The notes below the pieces were generated by a model that made no database searches, was not told where the DNA came from, and was given only the letters and a program-made list of their open reading frames with translations. Made by a program: the position numbers and the translations under genes. From assembly GCA_013214715.1 (NCBI GenBank), contig JABSSB010000038.1:1-17219 (forward strand): a stretch of 17,219 nucleotides of DNA, written 5' to 3'. Shown here one piece after another: positions 1 through 7,229 of this stretch. Source of the stretch: Paracoccaceae bacterium (lineage in GTDB: Bacteria; Pseudomonadota; Alphaproteobacteria; Rhodobacterales; Rhodobacteraceae). Each line of letters starts with the position of its first letter. Within the stretch, counting starts at the first letter, position 1.

Positions 1-1034
1 GCTTCAAAATGTACCTCGGCCACGCGCTTGTAATCACGGCGGATAAAGCCAAAGAGGATCTGTGCATAGACGCGGCGAGTGTATTCGTCGATATGGCCCA
101 TGATGCCAAAGTCATAGGCAATGATATCGCCATTTTCGGCCACCTTCATGTTGCCATGATGCATGTCGCCGTGAAAGAATCCGTCGCGCAATGCGTGATT
201 GAGAAACAGGGTCAAAACCCGGTCGCCCAGAACGCGACGGTCGTGGCCTGCAGCGTCCAGCGCGTCATTGTCTCCGATCGAGACGCCAGATGCCCAACCC
301 AATGTCATCACGCGACGTGCTGACAGTGACCAAACAATCTGCGGCACCTGAAATCCGGCATCCGCTTTGGTTGTGTCAGAGAATTCCGATGCCGCGGCGC
401 TTTCAAGACGCAGATCCAACTCGCCTTGCACGACCCCGTCAAAATGCTCGATGACTTCCATCGGGCGCAGACGACGCGCGCCGGGGGCGGTCAGGCTGAT
501 GATGCTGGCGGCCAGATAAAACGCGTCCACATCCTTGCGAAAGGCTTTCTCGATGCCGGGGCGCAGAACCTTTACTGCGACTTCCCGTCCAGTTTCAGAC
601 AGCCGTGCGCGATGCACCTGCGCGATAGAGGCTGCTGCGACGGGTTCGGAAAACTCGGAAAACACCTCGTCCACTTCGACGCCCAGTTCCTTGCGGATCT
701 CGGCCTTGGCCGCGTCGATGGGAAAAGGCGGCAGCTTGTCCTGCAAAACGCGCAACTGTTTCGCCAGATCGGGGCCAACAACGTCCGGTCGCGTCGACAG
801 AACCTGCCCGAATTTGATGTAGGCCGGACCCAAAGCCGTCAGCGCCCGTGTGGCAGGCGGCATGGCCGGATCACCTTTATATCCCAGCCACATGAATGGG
901 ATGCCCAGCGCCCGCGCCACAAACCGAAGCGATGGCGGAGCCTCAAAAGCATCGAGCACCACGGTCATGGCGCCGGTGCGTTCCAACGTGGCGCCTGTGC
1001 GAATCAGGCGCCAGATATTATGCGGTCCGCGCAT
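1..1034 (-). CDS. ubiB: UbiB family protein (ABC1/ADCK atypical kinase), 3' part cut by window edge
   Basis: Partial gene; 344 residues from the start are visible and the C-terminal part lies beyond position 1. UbiB-family atypical kinases/ATPases support ubiquinone biosynthesis at the inner membrane. Family landmarks in order: the KxGQ motif (K74-F-G-Q77), the alanine-rich loop AAASIAQVHRA (about 133-143) that replaces the usual glycine-rich loop, the lysine of VAVKVLRPG (K155), the catalytic-loop equivalent HGDMHHGN (288-295) and DFG (308-310). The ATG at 1034-1032 lies 3 bases after the ubiE stop codon, so the two genes are surely co-transcribed. The usual C-terminal membrane helices of the family cannot be checked here. 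The open frame reaches the window edge without a stop. Confidence 0.95.
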   Translation of the reverse strand, partial: MRGPHNIWRLIRTGATLERTGAMTVVLDAFEAPPSLRFVARALGIPFMWLGYKGDPAMPPATRALTALGPAYIKFGQVLSTRPDVVGPDLAKQLRVLQDKLPPFPIDAAKAEIRKELGVEVDEVFSEFSEPVAAASIAQVHRARLSETGREVAVKVLRPGIEKAFRKDVDAFYLAASIISLTAPGARRLRPMEVIEHFDGVVQGELDLRLESAAASEFSDTTKADAGFQVPQIVWSLSARRVMTLGWASGVSIGDNDALDAAGHDRRVLGDRVLTLFLNHALRDGFFHGDMHHGNMKVAENGDIIAYDFGIMGHIDEYTRRVYAQILFGFIRRDYKRVAEVHFE

Positions 1035-1037
1035 GGA

Positions 1038-1790
1038 TCAGATTTTCCAGCCGGAATGCAGGCATGCAATCCCCATCGACAGGTTGCGATATTTGGCATT
1101 TTCAAACCCCGCCTGACGCACCATGCCAAGGAATGTCTCCTGATCCGGGAAGCGGCGGATTGATTCGACCAGATACTGATAGCTTTCAGAGTCGCCAGCG
1201 ATCAGCTTGCCCATGCGCGGAATCACATTGAAGCTGTAAAGATCATAAAGCTTCTGCATCCCGTCATTGGGCAGTTGCGAAAATTCCAGCACCATCAACC
1301 GACCGCCGGGGCGCAGCACGCGGAAGGCTTCGTTCAGCGCCTCTTGCGGGCGGGTCACGTTCCGTATGCCAAAGCTGATCGTATAGGTGTCGAAGGTGTT
1401 GTCATCAAAGGGCAGCGCCATCGCGTCGCCCACCACCCAGTCAAGCTGATCTGCCATCTGCTCGGCCTCGGCGCGTTTGCGACCTTCGACCAGCATGGGC
1501 TCGGTGAGGTCCAGCACTGTGGCATGGCCATAGCCCGCGCGTTTGAGAAACCGGAACGATATATCCCCGGTCCCTCCCGCCACATCGAGCAGTTTCTGAC
1601 CGGGGCGGGGCGCCAGCCAATCCATCATCGCGTCTTTCCAAAGACGGTGGATGCCCGCGCTCATGACATCGTTCATGATGTCATATTTTGAGGCGACAGA
1701 GCTAAAGACCCCCTGCACCTTGCCGGCCTTGTCGGCCTCGTCCACGGTATCAAAGCCGAAATGGGTGGTTGTCGTGCTGTCGTCAGACAT
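1038..1790 (-). CDS. ubiE: Ubiquinone/menaquinone biosynthesis C-methyltransferase UbiE
   Basis: A 250-residue SAM-dependent methyltransferase that performs the C-methylation of the quinone ring in ubiquinone synthesis. Visible signatures: the UbiE block YDIMNDVMSAGIHRLWK (about 36-52), SAM motif I LLDVAGGTGDISF (67-79), the RVLRPGGRLMVLEFS strand-loop, and the C-terminal NLSMGIACLHSGWKI end typical of the family. The ATG at 1790 was chosen because it yields the standard family length. The open frame continues 28 codons upstream to 1874, but that stretch would overlap mutM and carries a promoter-like sequence (1821-1848). First gene of a ubiE-ubiB pair, divergent from mutM. Confidence 0.96.
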   Translation of the reverse strand: MSDDSTTTTHFGFDTVDEADKAGKVQGVFSSVASKYDIMNDVMSAGIHRLWKDAMMDWLAPRPGQKLLDVAGGTGDISFRFLKRAGYGHATVLDLTEPMLVEGRKRAEAEQMADQLDWVVGDAMALPFDDNTFDTYTISFGIRNVTRPQEALNEAFRVLRPGGRLMVLEFSQLPNDGMQKLYDLYSFNVIPRMGKLIAGDSESYQYLVESIRRFPDQETFLGMVRQAGFENAKYRNLSMGIACLHSGWKI

Positions 1791-1820
1791 GAGCCCTTGC
1801 CGATCCAGTTCTTTGCCCTT

Positions 1821-1848
1821 GTTATAGGGTCCCTGACCGCAGGCACAA
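1821..1848 (-). promoter_or_regulatory. Putative sigma-70 promoter of ubiE-ubiB
   Basis: Read on the minus strand, TTGTGC (1848-1843) and TATAAC (1826-1821) are separated by 16 bases, about 30 bases upstream of the ubiE ATG. The -10 matches consensus at 5 of 6 positions; the -35 matches only at TTG. On the plus strand the same bases include TTATAG (1822-1827), 19 bases after TTGCCG (1797-1802), so mutM could use an overlapping divergent promoter. This is inference from pattern only. Confidence 0.4.
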
Positions 1849-1876
1849 TGCACCAGCGACACCAAGGATGCCAACG

Positions 1877-2728
1877 ATGCCCGAATTGCCCGAAGTAGAA
1901 ACCGTGCGCCGCGGCTTGGCCCCGGCGATGGAAGGCGTGCGCATCGCCCGCGCCGAGGTCAACCGCCCCGATCTGCGCTGGCCTTTCCCCGAGCGTATGG
2001 CCGAACGCCTGCAGGGGCAGCGGGTCGAAAGGCTGGGGCGACGGTCGAAATACATTCTGGCGGATCTGTCCAGCGGCGAAACGCTGTTGATTCACCTTGG
2101 CATGTCGGGACGCATGGTCGTGTCGGGTGATCCGCTGGGGCAATTTGTCCATGACCACCCGGCGGCGGAAAAACACGATCATGTCGTGCTGCACATGGAA
2201 AATGGCGCACGCATCACCTTTAATGACCCGCGCCGTTTTGGTGCGATGGACCTGCTGGACACCGCCACAGCCGAAGATCACAAGCTGCTGGCCGAGATCG
2301 GGCCGGAGCCTATGGGCAATGCGTTTAACGAAGCCTATCTGATCGCCGCGCTGAAAGGGAAGAACACGCCGATCAAGGCCGCCCTTTTGGACCAGCAAAT
2401 AGTTGCGGGGCTTGGAAATATCTATGTCTGTGAGACGCTTTTCCGCGCCGGAATCTCGCCCATGCGCAAGGCAGGTCGCATATCGGCGCAGCGCGTTGCC
2501 ACGCTTGTCCCGATCATCCGCGAGGTTTTGCAGGATGCGATTGCGGCGGGCGGCTCGTCCTTGCGGGATTTCCGTCAGGCGGATGGAGAACTGGGCTATT
2601 TCCAACACAGTTTTGACGTCTACGGCCGCGAAGGAGAGGCCTGCCGCCGCGACGGATGCCACGGAATTGTGCGTCGCGCGGTTCAGTCCGGCCGATCCTC
2701 GTTCTACTGCGCGTTATGCCAAAGATAG
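1877..2728 (+). CDS. mutM: Bifunctional DNA-formamidopyrimidine glycosylase/AP lyase (Fpg/MutM)
   Basis: 283 residues, normal for Fpg. The enzyme excises 8-oxoguanine and ring-opened purines and nicks the resulting abasic site. The start is fixed by function: the N-terminal MPELPEVETVRRG gives the catalytic proline (after Met removal) and the following catalytic glutamate. The open frame offers an ATG three codons earlier (1868), which would bury that proline. Also visible: the conserved lysine K58 in RRSKY, the NDPRRFG loop (116-122), the GLGNIYVCE helix segment (178-186), and a C-terminal zinc finger with cysteines 256, 261, 278 and 281, ending in CQR. Divergent from ubiE with an 86-base gap. 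Followed 64 bases later by an enoyl-CoA hydratase; a short AAGGC-TTTG-GCCTT hairpin lies in that gap. Confidence 0.97.
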   Translation: MPELPEVETVRRGLAPAMEGVRIARAEVNRPDLRWPFPERMAERLQGQRVERLGRRSKYILADLSSGETLLIHLGMSGRMVVSGDPLGQFVHDHPAAEKHDHVVLHMENGARITFNDPRRFGAMDLLDTATAEDHKLLAEIGPEPMGNAFNEAYLIAALKGKNTPIKAALLDQQIVAGLGNIYVCETLFRAGISPMRKAGRISAQRVATLVPIIREVLQDAIAAGGSSLRDFRQADGELGYFQHSFDVYGREGEACRRDGCHGIVRRAVQSGRSSFYCALCQR

Positions 2729-2792
2729 CTTGAAACGGGGCCGTCTCATGGTAAGGCTTTGGCCTTGAACGGAACAAGCGGAAGCGCATCAC

Positions 2793-3569
2793 ATGGCTTT
2801 TGAGACGATCATCGTCGACATTGAGGATTATGTCGCCCTCATCAAACTGAATCGCCCCGATGCGCTGAATGCGCTGAATACCCAGCTTTTGGGTGAGTTG
2901 TGCACCGCGCTGGAAGAGGCCGACCAAAACGACAAGGTGCGCTGCATCGTGATCACCGGGTCGGAGAAAGCCTTCGCCGCCGGAGCGGACATCAAGGAGA
3001 TGTCCGAGATGAGTTTTGCCGAGGTCTATGCCACCAATTTGTTTGCCGATGCGACCAACAGGCTCATGGGTGTTCGAAAACCGATTATCGCAGCCGTATC
3101 CGGCTATGCGTTGGGCGGAGGCTGCGAATTGGCAATGGCGTGTGATTTCATTATTGCCAGCGACACGGCCAAATTCGGCCAGCCTGAGATTAATTTGGGT
3201 GTGATTGCCGGACTGGGCGGGTCGCAGCGCTTGACGCGTTTTGTCGGGAAATCCAAATCAATGGATATGAATCTGACGGGACGGTTCATGCCTGCGGACG
3301 AAGCCGAGCGCGCTGGGTTGGTCAGCCGGATTGTGCCCGCTAAAAAGCTGATGGAAGAGGCAATGGGCGCCGCCCAGAAAATCGCCGAGAAGTCGATCAT
3401 TTCGGTGTCCGCCGCGAAGGAAGCGGTGAACCGCTCCTATGAAACGACGCTGGCCGAAGGGTTGCTGTTCGAACGGCGCCTGTTCCATTCCATGTTTGCC
3501 ACCGAAGACCAGAGCGAAGGCATGGCGGCATTCCTGGAAAAACGCGCAGCACAGTTTCGCGACAAATAA
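2793..3569 (+). CDS. Enoyl-CoA hydratase (crotonase family)
   Basis: 258 residues, full length for a mitochondrial/PaaF-like crotonase. It would hydrate trans-2-enoyl-CoA to 3-hydroxyacyl-CoA in fatty-acid or aromatic-acid degradation. Seen: the oxyanion-hole strand AAGADIKEM (62-70), the second oxyanion loop YALGGGCELAMACD (105-118), and both catalytic glutamates, E112 (in CELAM) and E132 (in FGQPEINLG). Keeping both glutamates argues for a true hydratase rather than an isomerase or dehalogenase of the same fold. The exact physiological substrate cannot be read from the sequence. A GGAAG ribosome-binding sequence precedes the ATG. No other beta-oxidation genes are adjacent. Confidence 0.93.
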   Translation: MAFETIIVDIEDYVALIKLNRPDALNALNTQLLGELCTALEEADQNDKVRCIVITGSEKAFAAGADIKEMSEMSFAEVYATNLFADATNRLMGVRKPIIAAVSGYALGGGCELAMACDFIIASDTAKFGQPEINLGVIAGLGGSQRLTRFVGKSKSMDMNLTGRFMPADEAERAGLVSRIVPAKKLMEEAMGAAQKIAEKSIISVSAAKEAVNRSYETTLAEGLLFERRLFHSMFATEDQSEGMAAFLEKRAAQFRDK

Positions 3570-3580
3570 GCGGAATCACC

Positions 3581-3609
3581 TTGGCAAGCGTGGCGCTTTG
3601 CGATATGCG
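3581..3609 (+). promoter_or_regulatory. Possible promoter of rpsT
   Basis: TTGGCA (3581-3586; 5 of 6 to the -35 consensus) is separated by 17 bases from TATGCG (3604-3609; 3 of 6 to the -10 consensus), in the 175-base gap between the hydratase and rpsT. It would give a leader of roughly 130 bases. The -10 is poor, so confidence is low. Confidence 0.3.
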
Positions 3610-3744
3610 CCGCCGTCATACATGCGTGTGCAGCCCGCCTAGGCTCGAATCATCCCGGTCCGGCACCGTGTCGTAGGGGATGTGTCTTCCGGGGGCTGGC
3701 ATATGCGTTAATTGAGACAACCAGACCCGAGAAGGCAGAAAATA

Positions 3745-4008
3745 ATGGCAAATTCGCCCCAAGCCAAGAAGCGCGCCCGTCAGAACGAAGCCCGTTTTGC
3801 AGTCAACAAGGCGCGTCGTTCGCGCATTCGCACCTATCTGCGCAAAGTGGAAGAAGCCATCGCATCCGGTGATAAAGATGCCGCAACGGCAGCCCTGCGC
3901 GCCGCCCAGCCCGAGCTTATGCGCGGTGTGACCAAAGGCGTCTTCCACAAGAACACCGCAGCGCGCAAAATGTCGCGGCTGAGCGCGCGCGTCAAGGCGC
4001 TGGGCTAA
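3745..4008 (+). CDS. rpsT: 30S ribosomal protein S20
   Basis: An 87-residue basic protein beginning MANSPQAKKRARQNE, the standard S20 N-terminus, with the rich Lys/Arg content and helical pattern of a protein that binds the 5' domain of 16S rRNA early in 30S assembly. The ATG at 3745 follows a GAGAAGG ribosome-binding sequence. A TTG at 3712 in frame would add 11 residues absent from the family and is rejected. rpsT just upstream of dnaA is a recurring Rhodobacterales arrangement. The gene ends before a strong terminator. Confidence 0.97.
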   Translation: MANSPQAKKRARQNEARFAVNKARRSRIRTYLRKVEEAIASGDKDAATAALRAAQPELMRGVTKGVFHKNTAARKMSRLSARVKALG

Positions 4009-4039
4009 GAGACAAAAAAGAGATGCAAATCTTTTCAGA

Positions 4040-4065
4040 GGCGTAGGTGAAAACCTGCGCCTTTT
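4040..4065 (+). terminator. Rho-independent terminator of rpsT
   Basis: A nine-pair stem, GGCGTAGGT (4040-4048) with ACCTGCGCC (4053-4061) including one G-U pair, closes a GAAA tetraloop and is followed directly by TTTT and more T-rich sequence. It lies 32 bases after the rpsT stop. Confidence 0.85.
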
Positions 4066-4511
4066 CTTGTGGCATATTGGGGCCCGTCTGATGGCCCGTT
4101 TTCGGCGGCGCAGCAGATTCTTTGTCTCAAAAATTAGAGTCAACATCAGAGTTTCGTTGCCGCTGAGCCCGACTGCTTGATACCTATATGACAGCGAGTC
4201 ACTCGCTTGGGGGACAGGCTGGTTTCGGGGGGTCCGACGGGCATCGGATAGCTTGAATTTTTACCAGTGGGTCGCGGGGTCATCTGCCTGCCAGTGGATG
4301 GGTCCGGTCGGGGCACATAAGTCTGTCATAGTGTGAGTACGCACAGTGACGCGCGGCCTGTCTGCAGCCCGTGCACCACGACGCTGTGTCAACCATCGAC
4401 GTGATGGGGACGTCTTTGGGCGCGTGTTCTTCCTGCGAGTGGCCGGCCGGGTGAAACTTGGCGTGACAATGGTAACAGATCGGAAGATCGGCGGGACGAT
4501 AAGAGGCGAGA
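4066..4511. other. Gene-poor gap upstream of dnaA
   Basis: About 450 bases between the rpsT terminator and dnaA. I see no convincing gene. A perfect 15-base palindrome AGCGAGT-C-ACTCGCT lies at 4193-4207, and CCAGTGG occurs twice (4264-4270, 4291-4297). A poor promoter candidate is TTGCCG (4157-4162), 18 bases, TACCTA (4181-4186). The stretch presumably contains the dnaA promoter and leader. No recognisable DnaA box (TTWTNCACA) cluster and no strong AT-rich unwinding segment is visible, so I cannot call it an origin. Confidence 0.5.
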
Positions 4512-5906
4512 ATGACACAAGAGAAATGGGGCCAACTCCGACAGGAATTGATCAGCAAACTGGGTCAGAATAACTACAAAACCTGGATCGAGCCCCTCGA
4601 GTTCTCGGATCTGCGTGACGGCACTGCAGTGTTCAAGGTTCCCACAAATTTCATGGGAAATTATGTAAGCCGTAACTTTTCAGACGTGATTTTGGGCACT
4701 TTGTCCTCCTCGGGGGAGCGCGTCTCGCGGCTGGCTTTCGAAGTGGCCGCCAATTCCACGACCCGGCCGTCAGCCCGGCGTGGTGGAGGCGAGGCACAGC
4801 ACTCTGCCGGCGCTCACGCTGTACTGAATGAAAATGATGCAAGCCAGGGCGGCGTGATCGAAGCCTTGCAAACCGCGCCTTTGGATGCGCGATTCACCTT
4901 CGACAGCTTTGTCGTCGGCAAACCAAACGAGCTGGCCCATGCCGCCGCGCGCAGGGTTTCGGAAGGGGCCGAAGTGACCTTCAACCCGCTGGTCCTTTAT
5001 GGCGGCGTTGGGCTGGGCAAAACGCATCTGATGCATGCCATAGCTTGGGACCTGAAAGCCCGCCGCCCGGACCTGAACGTGCTCTATCTGTCAGCAGAAC
5101 AGTTTATGTATCGCTTTGTTCAGGCGTTGCGCGAACGCAAAATGATGGATTTCAAGCATCTCTTTCGTTCAGTTGATGTGCTGATGGTTGATGACGTGCA
5201 GTTCATCGCGGGTAAGGACAGCACACAGGAAGAATTTTTCCATACGTTCAATGCTCTGGTAGACCAGAACAAACAGATCATCATTTCCGCTGACCGCGCA
5301 CCGGGTGAGATCAAGGATTTGGAAGACCGGGTGAAATCACGCTTGCAATGCGGGCTGGTGGTTGATCTGCACCCGACCGATTACGAATTGCGGCTGGGCA
5401 TCTTGCAGACCAAGGTCGCGCAATATCGCAGCACCTATCCCGATCTTGAAATCGTCGATGGCGTGCTCGAATTCCTTGCCCATAGGATTTCGACCAATGT
5501 GCGCGTTCTCGAAGGCGCTTTGACGCGGCTCTTTGCCTTTGCCTCTCTGGTGGGGCGACCAATTGATATGGGGCTGACGCAGGATTGTCTTGCTGATGTG
5601 CTGCGTGCCTCGGAACGCAAGATCACTGTCGAAGAGATTCAGCGCAAAGTGTCCGATTATTACAACATCCGCCTGTCAGATATGATCGGCCCGAAGCGGC
5701 TGCGCAGCTTTGCCCGGCCACGACAGGTAGCGATGTACCTGTGCAAGCAGCTGACCTCCCGCTCACTGCCTGAAATCGGGCGGCGCTTTGGGGGGCGTGA
5801 CCACACCACTGTGATGCATGGGGTGCGGCGCATTGAGGGGCTGAAACAGACCGATGGGCAGATCGCGGAAGACATCGAAATGCTGCGCCGCGCGCTGGAA
5901 GCCTGA
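4512..5906 (+). CDS. dnaA: Chromosomal replication initiator protein DnaA
   Basis: 464 residues with all four DnaA domains. Domain I is at about 1-80 (begins WGQLRQELISKLGQNNYKTWIEPL), followed by a short variable linker. The AAA+ domain carries Walker A GGVGLGKT (164-171), Walker B LMVDDVQF (224-231), sensor ISADRAP (258-264) and the SRLQCGL segment, whose R277 aligns with the arginine finger. Domain IV holds the DnaA signature RDHTTVMHGVRRI (429-441), which reads DnaA boxes. The protein melts oriC and loads the helicase as an ATP-bound filament. An AAGAGGCGAG ribosome-binding sequence sits just before the ATG. It stands after a 503-base gap and 131 bases before dnaN. Every key residue is present. 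Confidence 0.99.
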   Translation: MTQEKWGQLRQELISKLGQNNYKTWIEPLEFSDLRDGTAVFKVPTNFMGNYVSRNFSDVILGTLSSSGERVSRLAFEVAANSTTRPSARRGGGEAQHSAGAHAVLNENDASQGGVIEALQTAPLDARFTFDSFVVGKPNELAHAAARRVSEGAEVTFNPLVLYGGVGLGKTHLMHAIAWDLKARRPDLNVLYLSAEQFMYRFVQALRERKMMDFKHLFRSVDVLMVDDVQFIAGKDSTQEEFFHTFNALVDQNKQIIISADRAPGEIKDLEDRVKSRLQCGLVVDLHPTDYELRLGILQTKVAQYRSTYPDLEIVDGVLEFLAHRISTNVRVLEGALTRLFAFASLVGRPIDMGLTQDCLADVLRASERKITVEEIQRKVSDYYNIRLSDMIGPKRLRSFARPRQVAMYLCKQLTSRSLPEIGRRFGGRDHTTVMHGVRRIEGLKQTDGQIAEDIEMLRRALEA

Positions 5907-6037
5907 TTGCGCGGACAGGCTGTGGCCAACATGCCCTGTTCGTGATGAATTTCCGCCCACTGCGACCCGTTTGGGCTTGAGTGACGCAATGATCGCGTTA
6001 CGGTGACTGCCCGGACAGGTCGGAGGATGTGGGGATA

Positions 6038-7156
6038 ATGAAGATCAGCATTGAACGTGGCGCGCTGCTAAAGGCGGTCTCGCAGGCGCAATCGGTTGTT
6101 GAACGTCGCAACACGATCCCGATCCTGGCCAATCTGCTGCTGGAAGCCGAAGGCAGTGAGGTTCAGTTCCGCGCCACAGATTTGGATATCGAGGTGGTGG
6201 ACAAAGCCCCCGCCCAGGTCGAACGGGCCGGCGCGACCACGGTGTCGGCGCACACCCTGAATGAAATCGTGCGCAAGCTGCCTGATGGCGCGCTCGTGAC
6301 GCTGACAGCCGATGCGGCGACGGGACGACTGACGGTCGAAGCCGGGAGGTCGAATTTTTCGCTGGCGACCCTGCCACGCGAAGATTTTCCGATCATGGCC
6401 AGTTCGGATTACGACAGCAATTTTGCCGCCCCTGCCGGCCTGCTGCGGCGGCTGTTCGACAAATCGAAATTCGCCATTTCGACGGAAGAGACACGCTATT
6501 ACCTGAATGGCGTGTACATGCATGTCGCCGATGGCGATGAAGGGCGCGTGCTGCGCTGTGTGGCGACCGACGGACATCGTCTGGCACGCGTAGACGCGCC
6601 GCTGCCGCCCGAGGCCGATGGCATGGCGGGTGTAATTGTGCCGCGCAAGACGGTGAATGAGCTGCGCAAGCTTCTGGATGACGATGATGCGCAGATCGCC
6701 GTATCGGTGAGCGAGACGAAAATCCGCTTTGCCACGCCCGAGATCACGCTGACGTCGAAGGTCATTGATGGCACCTTCCCCGACTATGCGCGGGTGATCC
6801 CGGTAGGTAACACCAAACGGCTTGAGGTCGATGCCTCGGAATTTGCCAAGGCCGTGGACCGGGTGGCCACTGTGTCATCGGAACGGTCCCGCGCGGTGAA
6901 ACTGGCGCTGGATGAGGACCGGCTGGTTCTGTCTGTGAATGCGCCCGATAGCGGCGCCGCCGAAGAAGAGCTGGCCGTGGCCTATGGCGATGAACGGTTG
7001 GAGATTGGCTTCAACGCCAAATACCTGCAGGAGATCGCCGATCAGGTGGATCGCGAGAATGCTGTCTTCCTGTTCAATTCCTCGGGTGATCCGACCTTGA
7101 TGCGGGAAGGCAGCGACACCAGCGCGGTCTATGTCGTGATGCCGATGCGCGTGTGA
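6038..7156 (+). CDS. dnaN: DNA polymerase III subunit beta (sliding clamp)
   Basis: 372 residues, normal for the ring-forming clamp that tethers polymerase III and many repair proteins to DNA. Recognised from the N-terminus MKISIERGALLKAVSQAQSV, the central GVYMHV...ATDGHRLA region, the TSKVIDGTFPDYARVIP segment, and the C-terminus YVVMPMRV, which contributes to the binding cleft for clamp-binding motifs. ATG 6038 is chosen because a strong GGAGGA lies 10 bases upstream and the family starts with MK[IF]. A GTG three codons earlier is possible but unlikely. It follows dnaA in the usual order. The 131-base gap holds only a weak promoter candidate (TTGAGT, 16 bases, TACGGT). Confidence 0.98.
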   Translation: MKISIERGALLKAVSQAQSVVERRNTIPILANLLLEAEGSEVQFRATDLDIEVVDKAPAQVERAGATTVSAHTLNEIVRKLPDGALVTLTADAATGRLTVEAGRSNFSLATLPREDFPIMASSDYDSNFAAPAGLLRRLFDKSKFAISTEETRYYLNGVYMHVADGDEGRVLRCVATDGHRLARVDAPLPPEADGMAGVIVPRKTVNELRKLLDDDDAQIAVSVSETKIRFATPEITLTSKVIDGTFPDYARVIPVGNTKRLEVDASEFAKAVDRVATVSSERSRAVKLALDEDRLVLSVNAPDSGAAEEELAVAYGDERLEIGFNAKYLQEIADQVDRENAVFLFNSSGDPTLMREGSDTSAVYVVMPMRV

Positions 7157-7170
7157 GCGCAGGTCAGAAA

Positions 7171-7206
7171 ACCGGCTGCGCCGGTGCCTCCGGCGGGGGT
7201 ATTTTT
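7171..7206 (+). terminator. Tandem hairpins with T-run after dnaN
   Basis: ACCGGC (7171-7176) pairs with GCCGGT (7180-7185). Directly after, CCTCC pairs with GGGGG around a GGC loop, followed by TATTTTT (to 7206). I recall the core GCCTCCGGCGGGGGTATTTTT-like string as a common intergenic element in Rhodobacterales. It may act as a terminator or attenuator between dnaN and recF, which are 73 bases apart and normally co-transcribed. Confidence 0.5.
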
Positions 7207-7229
7207 CAAGAGAAGAACAGGGGCGCATT

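Noticed and set aside
9..323. Plus-strand open frames across 9-1231
   Set aside because: They are antisense to ubiB and the end of ubiE, both of which show clear family motifs on the minus strand.
1673..2662. 329-residue minus-strand open frame
   Set aside because: Lies opposite mutM; its composition is that of an antisense shadow in GC-rich DNA, and mutM has all catalytic residues.
4261..4573. Small open frames in the rpsT-dnaA gap on both strands
   Set aside because: No ribosome-binding sequence, no family resemblance, and mutually overlapping frames as expected by chance in GC-rich DNA.
6029..6037. TGTGGGGATAA next to the dnaN start as a DnaA box
   Set aside because: It resembles TGTGGATAA only if two bases are removed; it simply lies between the ribosome-binding sequence and ATG.
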